Of a stretch of DNA of 64,000 nucleotides, positions 18,897 through 26,536 are shown one piece after another. Positions within the stretch are counted from its first letter, which is position 1; the number at the start of each line of letters is the position of its first letter. The translations under genes and the position numbers were made by a program. The notes beneath the pieces were generated by a model. The model was not told the DNA's origin. It made no database searches and worked only from the letters and a program-made list of their open reading frames with translations. Origin of the DNA: Streptomyces sp. WP-1 (GTDB taxonomy: Bacteria > Actinomycetota > Actinomycetes > Streptomycetales > Streptomycetaceae); the NCBI RefSeq assembly GCF_030450125.1, contig NZ_CP123923.1, forward strand, positions 1,984,001 to 2,048,000, written 5' to 3'.

Positions 18897-19621
18897 CCCT
18901 TCCTCCCGACGCGCCGCAGGGAGATCTTGGCGACCTGACGGCCTCGGTCCTGGTATCGGGCGCCCTTGGCTGTCCCGGCCATGTTCCATGTCTGGGCCAG
19001 CGCACCGAGCCGCACGCCTTCCACACGGTGGGCAGGGACGGCGATTCGTACAGGCGCCGAAAATCCGAACGACCCCTCAGGCGGGTCGTCATACATTTCC
19101 CAGGGACCTTCCGCATCCCATTCGACGGGAGCACGTCGGGAGGTCTCCACGTCGTCCACGACCGTCTCGGCGCGGGCGGCACGCCATAAAGCCCATGCCC
19201 GCGAACAGGCTGAGCGCAACACCTGACCGCCGGGGTCGGAACTGTACGCTTCGACCCCGTCCAGCGCTTCGAGATAGCAGGTGACGAGCTCGGCCTCCAC
19301 TTCTCCCCGATCGGCACGGCACGACCGGGCGATTCTGAACGCGGACCGTCGAAGCCCCGGAAGGCCCAGCCACACCACCGCCAGCGGCCAGCCGACCCCG
19401 TCGTCCCCGAGACGCCGGCGTTCCGCGATCTGGCGCCACAGGTCGGAGCGCACGGCGGGGCGCATGGACCGGTCATAGAGCGCCTGGCGGGCCTGAGGCA
19501 GGGAAAGAGGAACGGCAAGTTCTTCAGTTTCTTCGCGAAGTCGAAGTCTGGGCGTCGGGTCACTGTCGGCACAATTCCGTTCGACGGTGACAAAGATTCC
19601 GGGGTGCGGGGGTAGCGGCAT
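18893..19621 (-). CDS. Uncharacterised actinobacterial protein upstream of the HTH gene
   Basis: A 242-aa soluble protein without a recognised domain. ATG 19621 has AGGAGGAG upstream. The central part is helical and Arg/Trp-rich (SDLWRQIAERRRLGDDGVGWPLAVVW, shown in part: LWRQIAERRRLG), a stretch VEAELVTCYLEAL resembles the start of a sigma-70-like helix bundle, and the C-terminus is basic (YQDRGRQVAKISLRRVGRKG). Its stop overlaps the HTH gene, suggesting a two-protein regulatory unit. The gene lies 210 bp downstream of the cyclase operon on the same strand and may belong to the same accessory block. Confidence 0.65.
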   Translation of the reverse strand: MPLPPHPGIFVTVERNCADSDPTPRLRLREETEELAVPLSLPQARQALYDRSMRPAVRSDLWRQIAERRRLGDDGVGWPLAVVWLGLPGLRRSAFRIARSCRADRGEVEAELVTCYLEALDGVEAYSSDPGGQVLRSACSRAWALWRAARAETVVDDVETSRRAPVEWDAEGPWEMYDDPPEGSFGFSAPVRIAVPAHRVEGVRLGALAQTWNMAGTAKGARYQDRGRQVAKISLRRVGRKG

Positions 19622-19830
19622 GGGCTCCTCCTGGACGAGTCGTGTGCGGGTTCCGGGATTTCCTCAAGGTTCCCGGAGATCTGCACATCGGTCTGTTCCC
19701 GAAGCTCGCACAGGGGGTGACTGCGATCACATTCAGGTGGCGCCCGGAGCACCATATGCGAATGGACGGGCATGCTGTCCGTAGACGCATACCCGTCCAT
19801 TCATTCGAGATCCGAGTTTTACTGCCGGGG

Positions 19831-20715
19831 TCAGAGGGGCGCGCTGGGGACCGGCCGACCCAGCGCAGAGATGCGATCACGCAGGATGTAGGAGATCTCC
19901 TTGCGTTCCTGGTCGGTCAGCTTCCCGAGCAGGGCAGCCAGTTCCTCCTGCCAGTCGGTGCGCGGCGGACTGAGCAGGGTCGGGTGATCGACTGCCCAGT
20001 CCAGCACCTGTCGCACTTGGTCGGGGTGCCTGAGCAGCCAGAGCGCCGCGAGGGACACCGGGCCGGCGTGCAGCGCCTGGAGGCAGAACTCGTACTCTCC
20101 ACGCCGACTGGGAGTCCAGGAATAGCGAACACCCTCGCCTTCCTCCTGCCCGAGGAGGAGTTCCTCACCGCTTTCCCGGAGCCGCACATCGAACACCCGG
20201 TAGCTCAGGCCCGTCTCCTCCATGCGTTGCGGCATGCCGAGATGCTGCATGATCTCGGGAGCGCCGAGCCCGTTTCCTGCCACCATCTGGGCCTCCGCCA
20301 AGTGGTGCAGGGAGGCCGTGAGATGCGTGCGGACCACATGCCAGCCGTGCACAGTCCTCGTACGAACGACACGCACAGGGTCGTGGACCCACCACGACAC
20401 CCACAGATCCACGGACTCCGTGCCGTACACGGTGGGAAGGCCGACCGCACGCGTGTCCACGTGCTCGGTCCCATCCACCCGGAAGGCCTCGGTATAGGTG
20501 CCGCCGAGAGCAGGTGCGGCAGCTTCGTCGGGCACGGGCGCGTACGCGCCGACGTCCTCGGGGTCCCCACGGCGGCCGAGGAGGAAGTAGTCTCCCGTGC
20601 CGTCTCTGAGTACCAGGGACCAATCCTTCGCGGCGAACCAGCGATGACTGAGGATTTCCCGCCAGGGCGGCTTTGACGCCCTGTGGTAGAGCCGCTCGGT
20701 TGTTTCGTCGTTCAT
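19831..20715 (-). CDS. Unknown protein, third gene of the cyclase/NTPase operon
   Basis: A 294-aa soluble protein with no signal peptide, membrane segment or recognised motif. ATG 20715 overlaps the stop of the NTPase gene (ATGA), so it is translationally coupled to it. Trp is frequent (WREILSHRWFAAKDWSLVL, VSWWVHDPVRVVRT). The C-terminal half looks helical, ending with DQERKEISYILRDRISALG. Coupling suggests it acts with the cyclase-like protein and NTPase, as an effector or adaptor, but the sequence does not say which. Confidence 0.7.
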   Translation of the reverse strand: MNDETTERLYHRASKPPWREILSHRWFAAKDWSLVLRDGTGDYFLLGRRGDPEDVGAYAPVPDEAAAPALGGTYTEAFRVDGTEHVDTRAVGLPTVYGTESVDLWVSWWVHDPVRVVRTRTVHGWHVVRTHLTASLHHLAEAQMVAGNGLGAPEIMQHLGMPQRMEETGLSYRVFDVRLRESGEELLLGQEEGEGVRYSWTPSRRGEYEFCLQALHAGPVSLAALWLLRHPDQVRQVLDWAVDHPTLLSPPRTDWQEELAALLGKLTDQERKEISYILRDRISALGRPVPSAPL

Positions 20716-22874
20716 GACCGTCTCCCGGTATCGCCCTCGCGCCATCTGCTGAGCGCAGCACGTGCCACTTTCAGCCCCGCCCAGCCATCGCTGCCTCGCT
20801 CGTCCATCTCCACGAACAGTCGGAATTCGCCGAACTGCATGGAACCGGCCAAGACGGTGAACAGGTTTTCCACCGCCCGGAACAGGATTTCGTCCCATTG
20901 CCCCCATTCAGCCCAGCGCAGCAAGTCGGAACAGGTGGAGTCGAACGAGCTGTCCAGGTTCAGTGCGTGCCGAACGGTGTCGGCGATCAGCCCGGCTTCA
21001 GGAGCCTCTTCGGCGAGTTTCCGCTGGAACCACGAAGGGGATCTCAGTAGCTGGCTGAACAACACGAGCAAGGGCTCTTGGTCGAACTCCTCGGTGCTCA
21101 GCCACTCAAGAAGCCGACCGAACACCTTTTCCTCGTTGCCGGCCTGGAACAGGTTCAGGACCGCTGCGCGCACCGCCATGAACACCCGTTCGTCCTCCCC
21201 CTCTCCCGCGCGAAACTGTCCGCCTGAGATGAGGGTGCGCAGGAGCTGAAGTGCCAGGTCCGGGCGCGCCAGCCCGAACTCCGCAGCGCATGCGTACGCC
21301 ACCGTGGTTCTCAAGGTGGAGCTGGCTGCCAGGCTCCAGCGCTGGAGGCGATAGCGCACCTCGCCGACCAGCACGGGGTCCTCGGCCGCGATACCCAGCG
21401 CGTGCGCCGCGATGAGGCGGCTGGTCGTACGCTCGGACTCGGCCAGAGCCTGGATGTGCCGCAATGCCCGCCGTCCGCCTCCCCAGCTCGCCGCTCTGCC
21501 CATGACCTGACCTACCGGCAAGGTCAGCTCAGCGGCGCGGTTCACCTCCCGCAGCCATTCGACCAAGAGATCCGACAACTGCCCGTACTCTCGCCACACG
21601 TGCCTGAGCACCGCTTCGGCCTGCCGGTGCCTGACGAACACAACCGGCTCCACGCTGTGCGCGTAGGAGCCCCCGGTGCGGATCTCGCGCGTTTGCCGAG
21701 AAGCGCGGACAGCGTGCAGCAGTTCCGTCAGGGAGCGCCGGAAGACGAAGTCCGGATTGGGCCGTTCCGCGTTCTCGGCTCCCTGGGCGTCCGTCGCCGG
21801 CAGCATGGCCGCCAGACGCCCGTTCGACAACTTCAGCAACCGGTCCGCCTCCTCCCGGAGGATCCGGTAGTCCAGCCGCTCGAAGACACAGGCAGCCAGC
21901 AGGAAGGCCAGGGCGTCAGGCTCATCGCGTAACCCCTGGATGAATGCGGGGACTTCCCGCTCGGCCCGGTAACTCAGCCGGGCCTGTAGGTCACCGAGCG
22001 CGTTCGGGTCACCGTCCGCCGCCACGAGGGTCGCCACCAGTTCGACCACTTCGGCCGGCACCAACTCGGGTACCAGCAGGTCTCCCAGACCATGGTTCTG
22101 GTCCAGCGCCGCAAGCAGGCGTTCTCGTTCGAGTTGACTCGGGACAGCGGCTTCGAAGTGACTGGCGAACACCAAGGCAGGCCGCGGCGGTACACACTCG
22201 GTGGGTCTGACGTGGAGGTCCTGTTCGAGTCGACGCAGCAGAGCCGCGTCATCGGGCAGGACGATGACCATGCATGCCCCGGCTCGCTCCAGCAGCGACC
22301 GCACATGCCCCAGGACACCGGGCCCCAGCGGCCGGGTCGGGAACAGTCCGTCCATCAGGTAGCCACGGGCCGAAGTGTCGGTGGGTTGCCAGCGGTCCAG
22401 CTCCGCGACGCTGTCCAGGGCGCGCAACGGAGCCTCCTCCCCACAGTTCGCACGCAGTAGATTGAGCGCCGCCGTGCGGCGGCCGGAGCCCGGCCGCCCG
22501 GCAAGGAAAAGCAGTCCCTGGCTCAGCTGTTCCAGAGCGGTGTCGAACCATTCGGGTTCCGCGAACCCGAATGCCGCCGCCTGCACTTCGGCCTCCGGGA
22601 TCGGCCCCTCGCGCACCCTGGCCGCTTGCCGCCCCCGTCCCTCGCCGGCGGGCCCGTTGTGCACACGTTGACCGCCGTGTACAGAGCCGGCGTTGAGATT
22701 CGCATAGGGCGCGTACACGACCGGGCCTCGGGTGCCTGCCGCCCCGCCGATGGCGTCGATCAACTCGGAGACGTCGTGCTCCGCCTCCGTGGGAAGCTCC
22801 TCCTTCTGGGACGAGTCCTCCGGCGACGTGCCAGGTCCAGGCTCTTTGGGAGCCGCCTGTGCATCCGCGGTCAC
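20712..22874 (-). CDS. Large P-loop NTPase-like protein with a VHGGQ motif
   Basis: A 720-aa protein starting at GTG 22874, which overlaps the stop of the cyclase gene (GTGA). Residues 1-50 are acidic and probably disordered. Residues 59-73 hold NLNAGSVHGGQRVHN, which is closely matched near the C-terminus of the cyclase-like neighbour. A Walker A-like loop AGRPGSGRRTAAL follows at about 125-137, with Arg where Lys is usual, and a Walker B-like CMVIVLPDDA at 201-210. The rest (about 230-720) is alpha-helical, like the repeat or superhelical arms of STAND-type NTPases. It may be a sensor or effector ATPase in a conflict or signalling system. Nucleotide binding is inferred, and the Arg makes it uncertain. 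Confidence 0.75.
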   Translation of the reverse strand: MTADAQAAPKEPGPGTSPEDSSQKEELPTEAEHDVSELIDAIGGAAGTRGPVVYAPYANLNAGSVHGGQRVHNGPAGEGRGRQAARVREGPIPEAEVQAAAFGFAEPEWFDTALEQLSQGLLFLAGRPGSGRRTAALNLLRANCGEEAPLRALDSVAELDRWQPTDTSARGYLMDGLFPTRPLGPGVLGHVRSLLERAGACMVIVLPDDAALLRRLEQDLHVRPTECVPPRPALVFASHFEAAVPSQLERERLLAALDQNHGLGDLLVPELVPAEVVELVATLVAADGDPNALGDLQARLSYRAEREVPAFIQGLRDEPDALAFLLAACVFERLDYRILREEADRLLKLSNGRLAAMLPATDAQGAENAERPNPDFVFRRSLTELLHAVRASRQTREIRTGGSYAHSVEPVVFVRHRQAEAVLRHVWREYGQLSDLLVEWLREVNRAAELTLPVGQVMGRAASWGGGRRALRHIQALAESERTTSRLIAAHALGIAAEDPVLVGEVRYRLQRWSLAASSTLRTTVAYACAAEFGLARPDLALQLLRTLISGGQFRAGEGEDERVFMAVRAAVLNLFQAGNEEKVFGRLLEWLSTEEFDQEPLLVLFSQLLRSPSWFQRKLAEEAPEAGLIADTVRHALNLDSSFDSTCSDLLRWAEWGQWDEILFRAVENLFTVLAGSMQFGEFRLFVEMDERGSDGWAGLKVARAALSRWREGDTGRRS

Positions 22875-23797
22875 TGCCGGCCCTGATACTTGTCGCCGCG
22901 GACCTGGTCTCCCTGGAAGCCACGGACGTGACCGGCCTTGTTGCCTGTCACGTGATCCCCGGCGACGTGGGAGTTGGAAACGCTCTGCCCACCGTGGACG
23001 GTGCCCGTGTTGATGTTTCCGTTCGGGGCACTGTTCCGCACATGCCGGCTCTCTCGCTCGCCGGCCTCCACCGGAGGGGCAGCCTTCTCCAGGGACGGCT
23101 CCTGAGCGACGTCACCGGCCGGAATCTCCTCGTGCAGCGGTCCGGACGGCTGGGGTACGTAGATCCAGGCCCGCTGGAAGAACGGCTTGCCGTCGACCGT
23201 GGCGGCCACCTCCACGAAGTGATCGGGGTGGCGGCCGGTGTACCCGCTGGCGACCGCCTCCTGGAAGCAGCGATCCGAGAGGATGGCCGCGACATGCGTG
23301 ATGTTCGCCTTGTGCGAGGCGAGCACAGCTTTCACGGGGCGGGAATCGAGCAGTCGGTGCGTGTCGTTGCGTGCCGTGCCGTTGCCGCTGAACTCGTCAC
23401 CGGTGTCGGGCAGCGGGCCGATGTGCAGGCTGACTCGGAGTCTGATGGGTGCTACTCCGTGAGACAGGATGTTGTGGTCCGTCAGTACCTCCTGCAGCGT
23501 GAGCAGGAGAGGATGGACCACGAAGGGCATCAGCGAGGGGTCGAAGCCGAGTACATAGCCGTCGCCCGTGGAGGCGGGGAACTTGCGGTCGTTCCAGAGT
23601 TCTCCCAGTTCCGCTCTGATAAGCGCCGTCCTGAGAAGTTCGGGTACAACACGGCTGATGACTTCGTGCTCGATGGCCGGTCGCCCCGTGAAGTCCTTGG
23701 CATCCACGGCAAGGATGCCCCGGTACGGGGGCAGCGGGCGGCTGCGGCTGTACGAACCGGCCATTCCCCGAGGCAATTCGCCGATGTGCTCGTGCAT
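22871..23797 (-). CDS. Class III nucleotide cyclase-like protein with repeat tail
   Basis: A 308-aa protein; ATG 23797 has GAGGAG upstream. Residues about 25-215 look like a class III nucleotidyl cyclase: ILAVDAKDF with the first metal Asp (D32), STGDGYVLGF with the second (D79), RVSLHIGPL, and GTARNDTHRLLD near the usual G..N.A.RL position. The C-terminus (about 255-308) is a Gly/Asn/Val repeat tract (NINTGTVHGGQSVSN, HVAGDHVTG, GDQVRGDK) with the period of a small beta-solenoid. It heads a three-gene coupled operon, and a cyclic-nucleotide-binding Crp/Fnr regulator is encoded 147 bp upstream on the same strand. Product (cAMP, cGMP, cCMP or cUMP) cannot be told; an inactive cyclase fold is possible. 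Confidence 0.72.
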   Translation of the reverse strand: MHEHIGELPRGMAGSYSRSRPLPPYRGILAVDAKDFTGRPAIEHEVISRVVPELLRTALIRAELGELWNDRKFPASTGDGYVLGFDPSLMPFVVHPLLLTLQEVLTDHNILSHGVAPIRLRVSLHIGPLPDTGDEFSGNGTARNDTHRLLDSRPVKAVLASHKANITHVAAILSDRCFQEAVASGYTGRHPDHFVEVAATVDGKPFFQRAWIYVPQPSGPLHEEIPAGDVAQEPSLEKAAPPVEAGERESRHVRNSAPNGNINTGTVHGGQSVSNSHVAGDHVTGNKAGHVRGFQGDQVRGDKYQGRQ

Positions 23798-23944
23798 GTC
23801 GCTCCTCTGTGAAGGCCGCCCGGCCGAGACAGGCCGGGCGACGACGCCGTACGTGCGGTGGTCGTGCGTCTTGAGCTTCACAGCGGTCGCGTATTCGCTC
23901 CGTTCCACAGGCACAGACGGAACGTGACGTGGGACACTCGGCCG

Positions 23945-24601
23945 TCACATGCCAGTGCTGCCGGCGAGGGTCTTTCTCAAGTCTTCGACATTGATCACAT
24001 TTATCCGGCTCTTGGCGACCCTCACTTGATCCGTTCCCAGCTGCAGCAGTGCCTTGGTGACGGACTTGCGTCCCACTCCGATGTGCTGGGCCATCTCCTC
24101 TCTGGTCAGCGGAAAGGACCGCACGCCGCCGGAGAGTTCGACAAGGCGAAGCAGCGCCGCGGCGAGGCGTTCGTGCACAGCGCCGTCATAAATCTCGGCC
24201 TGTTCCCGCAGTCGATGGGACGCCAACACGGCCAAGGTGTACGCAAGCCCGCGCTCGTCCACGAAACGGTGGAAATCTTCAGCGGGGATCACAGATGCTT
24301 TGCATTTGCTCATCGTCTGCACATCGGCCAGCCGCACCCCTCCCTGCTGCAGCGCCATCTCGCCCAGGATCTCCCCCGGTCCGCGGAAGGCGAGCAGTCG
24401 CTGCCGCCCGTCCCGGTCGGTTCGGACCACTTTGACCAGTCCACTGATCAGGGCGAGCACATGAGTCCCTCGCTCACCCTGCCGTAACACGGTTCGGTCC
24501 GTCGGATACGTCCAGGACGGATACCGCGTCAGCCCCAACCAGTCCTCGTCCGACACAAGATCCCGAAGGGCCGGTACCGAGAAGGAACGATCTTCGCTCA
24601 T
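23945..24601 (-). CDS. Crp/Fnr family regulator with cyclic-nucleotide-binding domain
   Basis: A 218-aa transcription factor. The cNMP-binding beta barrel spans about residues 20-125 (VLRQGERGTHVLALISGLVK, GPGEILGEMAL), followed by a dimerisation helix and a Crp-type winged HTH at about 155-205 (LTREEMAQHIGVGRKSVTKA). The phosphate-binding cassette FRGPGEILGEMAL keeps the Gly-Glu pair but has QQGGVRLADV where E. coli CRP has the Arg-Ser, so ligand preference may differ. It lies just upstream of the cyclase operon on the same strand, which suggests that it reads the nucleotide made by the cyclase-like protein. Confidence 0.9.
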   Translation of the reverse strand: MSEDRSFSVPALRDLVSDEDWLGLTRYPSWTYPTDRTVLRQGERGTHVLALISGLVKVVRTDRDGRQRLLAFRGPGEILGEMALQQGGVRLADVQTMSKCKASVIPAEDFHRFVDERGLAYTLAVLASHRLREQAEIYDGAVHERLAAALLRLVELSGGVRSFPLTREEMAQHIGVGRKSVTKALLQLGTDQVRVAKSRINVINVEDLRKTLAGSTGM

Positions 24602-24781
24602 GCGATCACGCTAAAGGAGACACGTGATGCATATGTACGGAATTCCTCATTCCGCGTTATGCCACCTCGATGAGGCCGGAACTCTCCCACACGGCAACAT
24701 CGCGCTGACGTCGACCGCCGACACACCGGCATCAGGTCCGGCGTCTCCGGCGCGGGCAGGGAGTTCGGCGCGCAGGGGTGG

Positions 24782-26017
24782 CTACGCGGCGCTGCCCTCT
24801 CGGTTGTCGTCGGTCATCGAGGGCAAGGGACTCATCTGAGGCTCCGGGGTGGAGCGGATGTTCCAGGGGATCCGGATCGCGGTGGCGGTGACCGCGAGGG
24901 CCGAGGCGGCGACCACTGCCATGCCCAGGGTGAGGCCGCCCGCCGTTGCCACGAAGCCGATCAAGGCGGGGCCGGCCAGTAGGCCCGTGGTGCCCATGGC
25001 GGCGACCAACGACAGGGCGTCGGAGCCCCGTTCGGCGGCGGCGACGTACACGCACGGCGTGATGGCGGCCGCGCCGAGGCCGACGCAGGCGAAACCGAGG
25101 AGCGTCGCGGGCACGCCGCCGGTCAGCAGGGCGAGGCCCAGTCCGGCGGCGGCCAGTGCGCTGCCCGCGCGCACCACCGGGCCGTCGCCCCAGCGGTCGC
25201 GCCAGCGGTCGGCGCAGGCGCGGGCCAGGAGCATCGTCGCGGAGACCACCGCGATGCCCAGCGGGGCGACCGTCGAGGACGCCTTGACGGTGTCCTTGAG
25301 GTAGAGGGTCGACCAGTCGTTCATCGCGCCCTCGGTGATCGTGCCGAAGGTCATGGCGCAGCCCATGAGGAGGGTCAGGCCGGAGGGGAGGGACCGGCGT
25401 CGCGTGCGCTGTTTCCCCGTGGCCGCCGTCGCCGTCGCGGTCTCCGTCGGCGCGGGCGCGTCGGGGAGCAGGCCGCGGCGGGCGCACACCGGCAGGAGCA
25501 GCAACACCGCGCCGGCGACGGCGAAATGGGCCGGGACGGAGGGCGTCAGGCTGGTGACCCCGGAGGTCAGGAGGGCCGCGGTGAGCAGGCCCGCGCTGAA
25601 GGTGGCGTGGAGCTGGGACATGGCCGTGCGGTCGTACGACGACTCCAGTGCGGCGCCCTGCGCGTTCATGGCGACGTTGAGGCAGCCGACGGCGACCCCG
25701 TCGGCGCAGACCGCGAGAAGGGCCAGGGGGTAGTTCGGTACGACCGACAGCGCGGCCAGTACGACGATCAGGGCCAGCGCCGACGCGAGCGACAGGGTGC
25801 GGGAGCCCAGGCGCCGCATCAGCACCGCGACCAGCGGGAACGCGGCCGCCGCGCCCGCACCGCAGGCCATCAGGAGGAGGCCCACTTCCCCGGCTCCCAG
25901 ATCGAGGCGGGCCTTCAGCGCGGGGAGGCGGGAGACCCAGGTGCCGTACTGGAAGCCGAGGAAGCAGAACAGGGCCGCGATCGACCACTTCGCGCGGGAG
26001 AAGGAGGGGGTGGGCAT
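24782..26017 (-). CDS. MFS transporter, last gene of the PhyH/decarboxylase operon
   Basis: A 411-aa major facilitator with about 12 hydrophobic segments. The N-terminus (SIAALFCFLGFQYGTWVSRL, LKARLDLGAGEVGLLL) is typical of the YbjJ-like branch of putative sugar or small-molecule exporters. ATG 26017 overlaps the stop of the GNAT gene (ATGA). As the last gene of a five-gene coupled operon it probably exports the operon's product, which may also give self-resistance. Confidence 0.85.
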   Translation of the reverse strand: MPTPSFSRAKWSIAALFCFLGFQYGTWVSRLPALKARLDLGAGEVGLLLMACGAGAAAAFPLVAVLMRRLGSRTLSLASALALIVVLAALSVVPNYPLALLAVCADGVAVGCLNVAMNAQGAALESSYDRTAMSQLHATFSAGLLTAALLTSGVTSLTPSVPAHFAVAGAVLLLLPVCARRGLLPDAPAPTETATATAATGKQRTRRRSLPSGLTLLMGCAMTFGTITEGAMNDWSTLYLKDTVKASSTVAPLGIAVVSATMLLARACADRWRDRWGDGPVVRAGSALAAAGLGLALLTGGVPATLLGFACVGLGAAAITPCVYVAAAERGSDALSLVAAMGTTGLLAGPALIGFVATAGGLTLGMAVVAASALAVTATAIRIPWNIRSTPEPQMSPLPSMTDDNREGSAA

Positions 26018-26535
26018 CAGGACGTCCTCAGCGCTTCGCGGGGCAGACGGGCCGACATGTAGAGGGCGTCGGCGCCGTAGGCCGACGGGACGGGGGTCTC
26101 CGGGTGGGGCGCGTAGCCGTTCGCCCGCCAGAAGGTCTCCTTGCCGGCCACCGCGATCAGGGAGACCGTCTCGAAGCCGCGGTCCCGTGCCGTCTCGGTG
26201 ACGTGGCGCACCAGGCGGCTGCCCAGTCCCCTGCGGCGCAGCGGAGCGCTGACGACCAGGTCGTGCAGATGCAGGTTGGTGGTGTCGTGGCGGGTGTGTT
26301 CGGGGCGGGTCGGGTCGGGGCAGTGCGGGCGGGGGTAGGGCAACGTGAGGGTGTAGCCCGCCAGTTGACCGTCCACGGTGAGGGCGAAGCAGGTCGCGGG
26401 TGAGGCGGCGGCGCGGGAGCGCAGCAGATGCTCGCCCTCGGCGAGGGAGAGGTGCGCGTACGCCTCGTGTTCGAGGGCGGCCAGCGCGGGCCAGTCGGGG
26501 GCCGCTATCTCCCGGATGCGTATGTGGTCGTTCAT
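26017..26535 (-). CDS. GNAT family N-acetyltransferase
   Basis: A 172-aa acyltransferase of the GNAT fold, using acetyl-CoA to acylate an amine. The core is clear: HLHDLVVSAPLRRRGLGSRLV contains the acetyl-CoA loop R.RGLGS, followed by VTETARDRGFETVSLIAV. ATG 26535 is followed by IRIREIAAPDWPALAALE as in many GNATs. It sits one base from the decarboxylase stop and overlaps the MFS start, so it could acetylate the amine formed by the decarboxylase or the finished compound. Confidence 0.88.
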   Translation of the reverse strand: MNDHIRIREIAAPDWPALAALEHEAYAHLSLAEGEHLLRSRAAASPATCFALTVDGQLAGYTLTLPYPRPHCPDPTRPEHTRHDTTNLHLHDLVVSAPLRRRGLGSRLVRHVTETARDRGFETVSLIAVAGKETFWRANGYAPHPETPVPSAYGADALYMSARLPREALRTS

Positions 26536-26536
26536 T

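Noticed and set aside
19831..24601. Naming the cyclase operon a Pycsar system
   Set aside because: The known Pycsar effectors (TIR, transmembrane or kinase domains with a cNMP-binding part) are absent, and the cyclase assignment rests on a few motifs. Only similarity in logic can be claimed.
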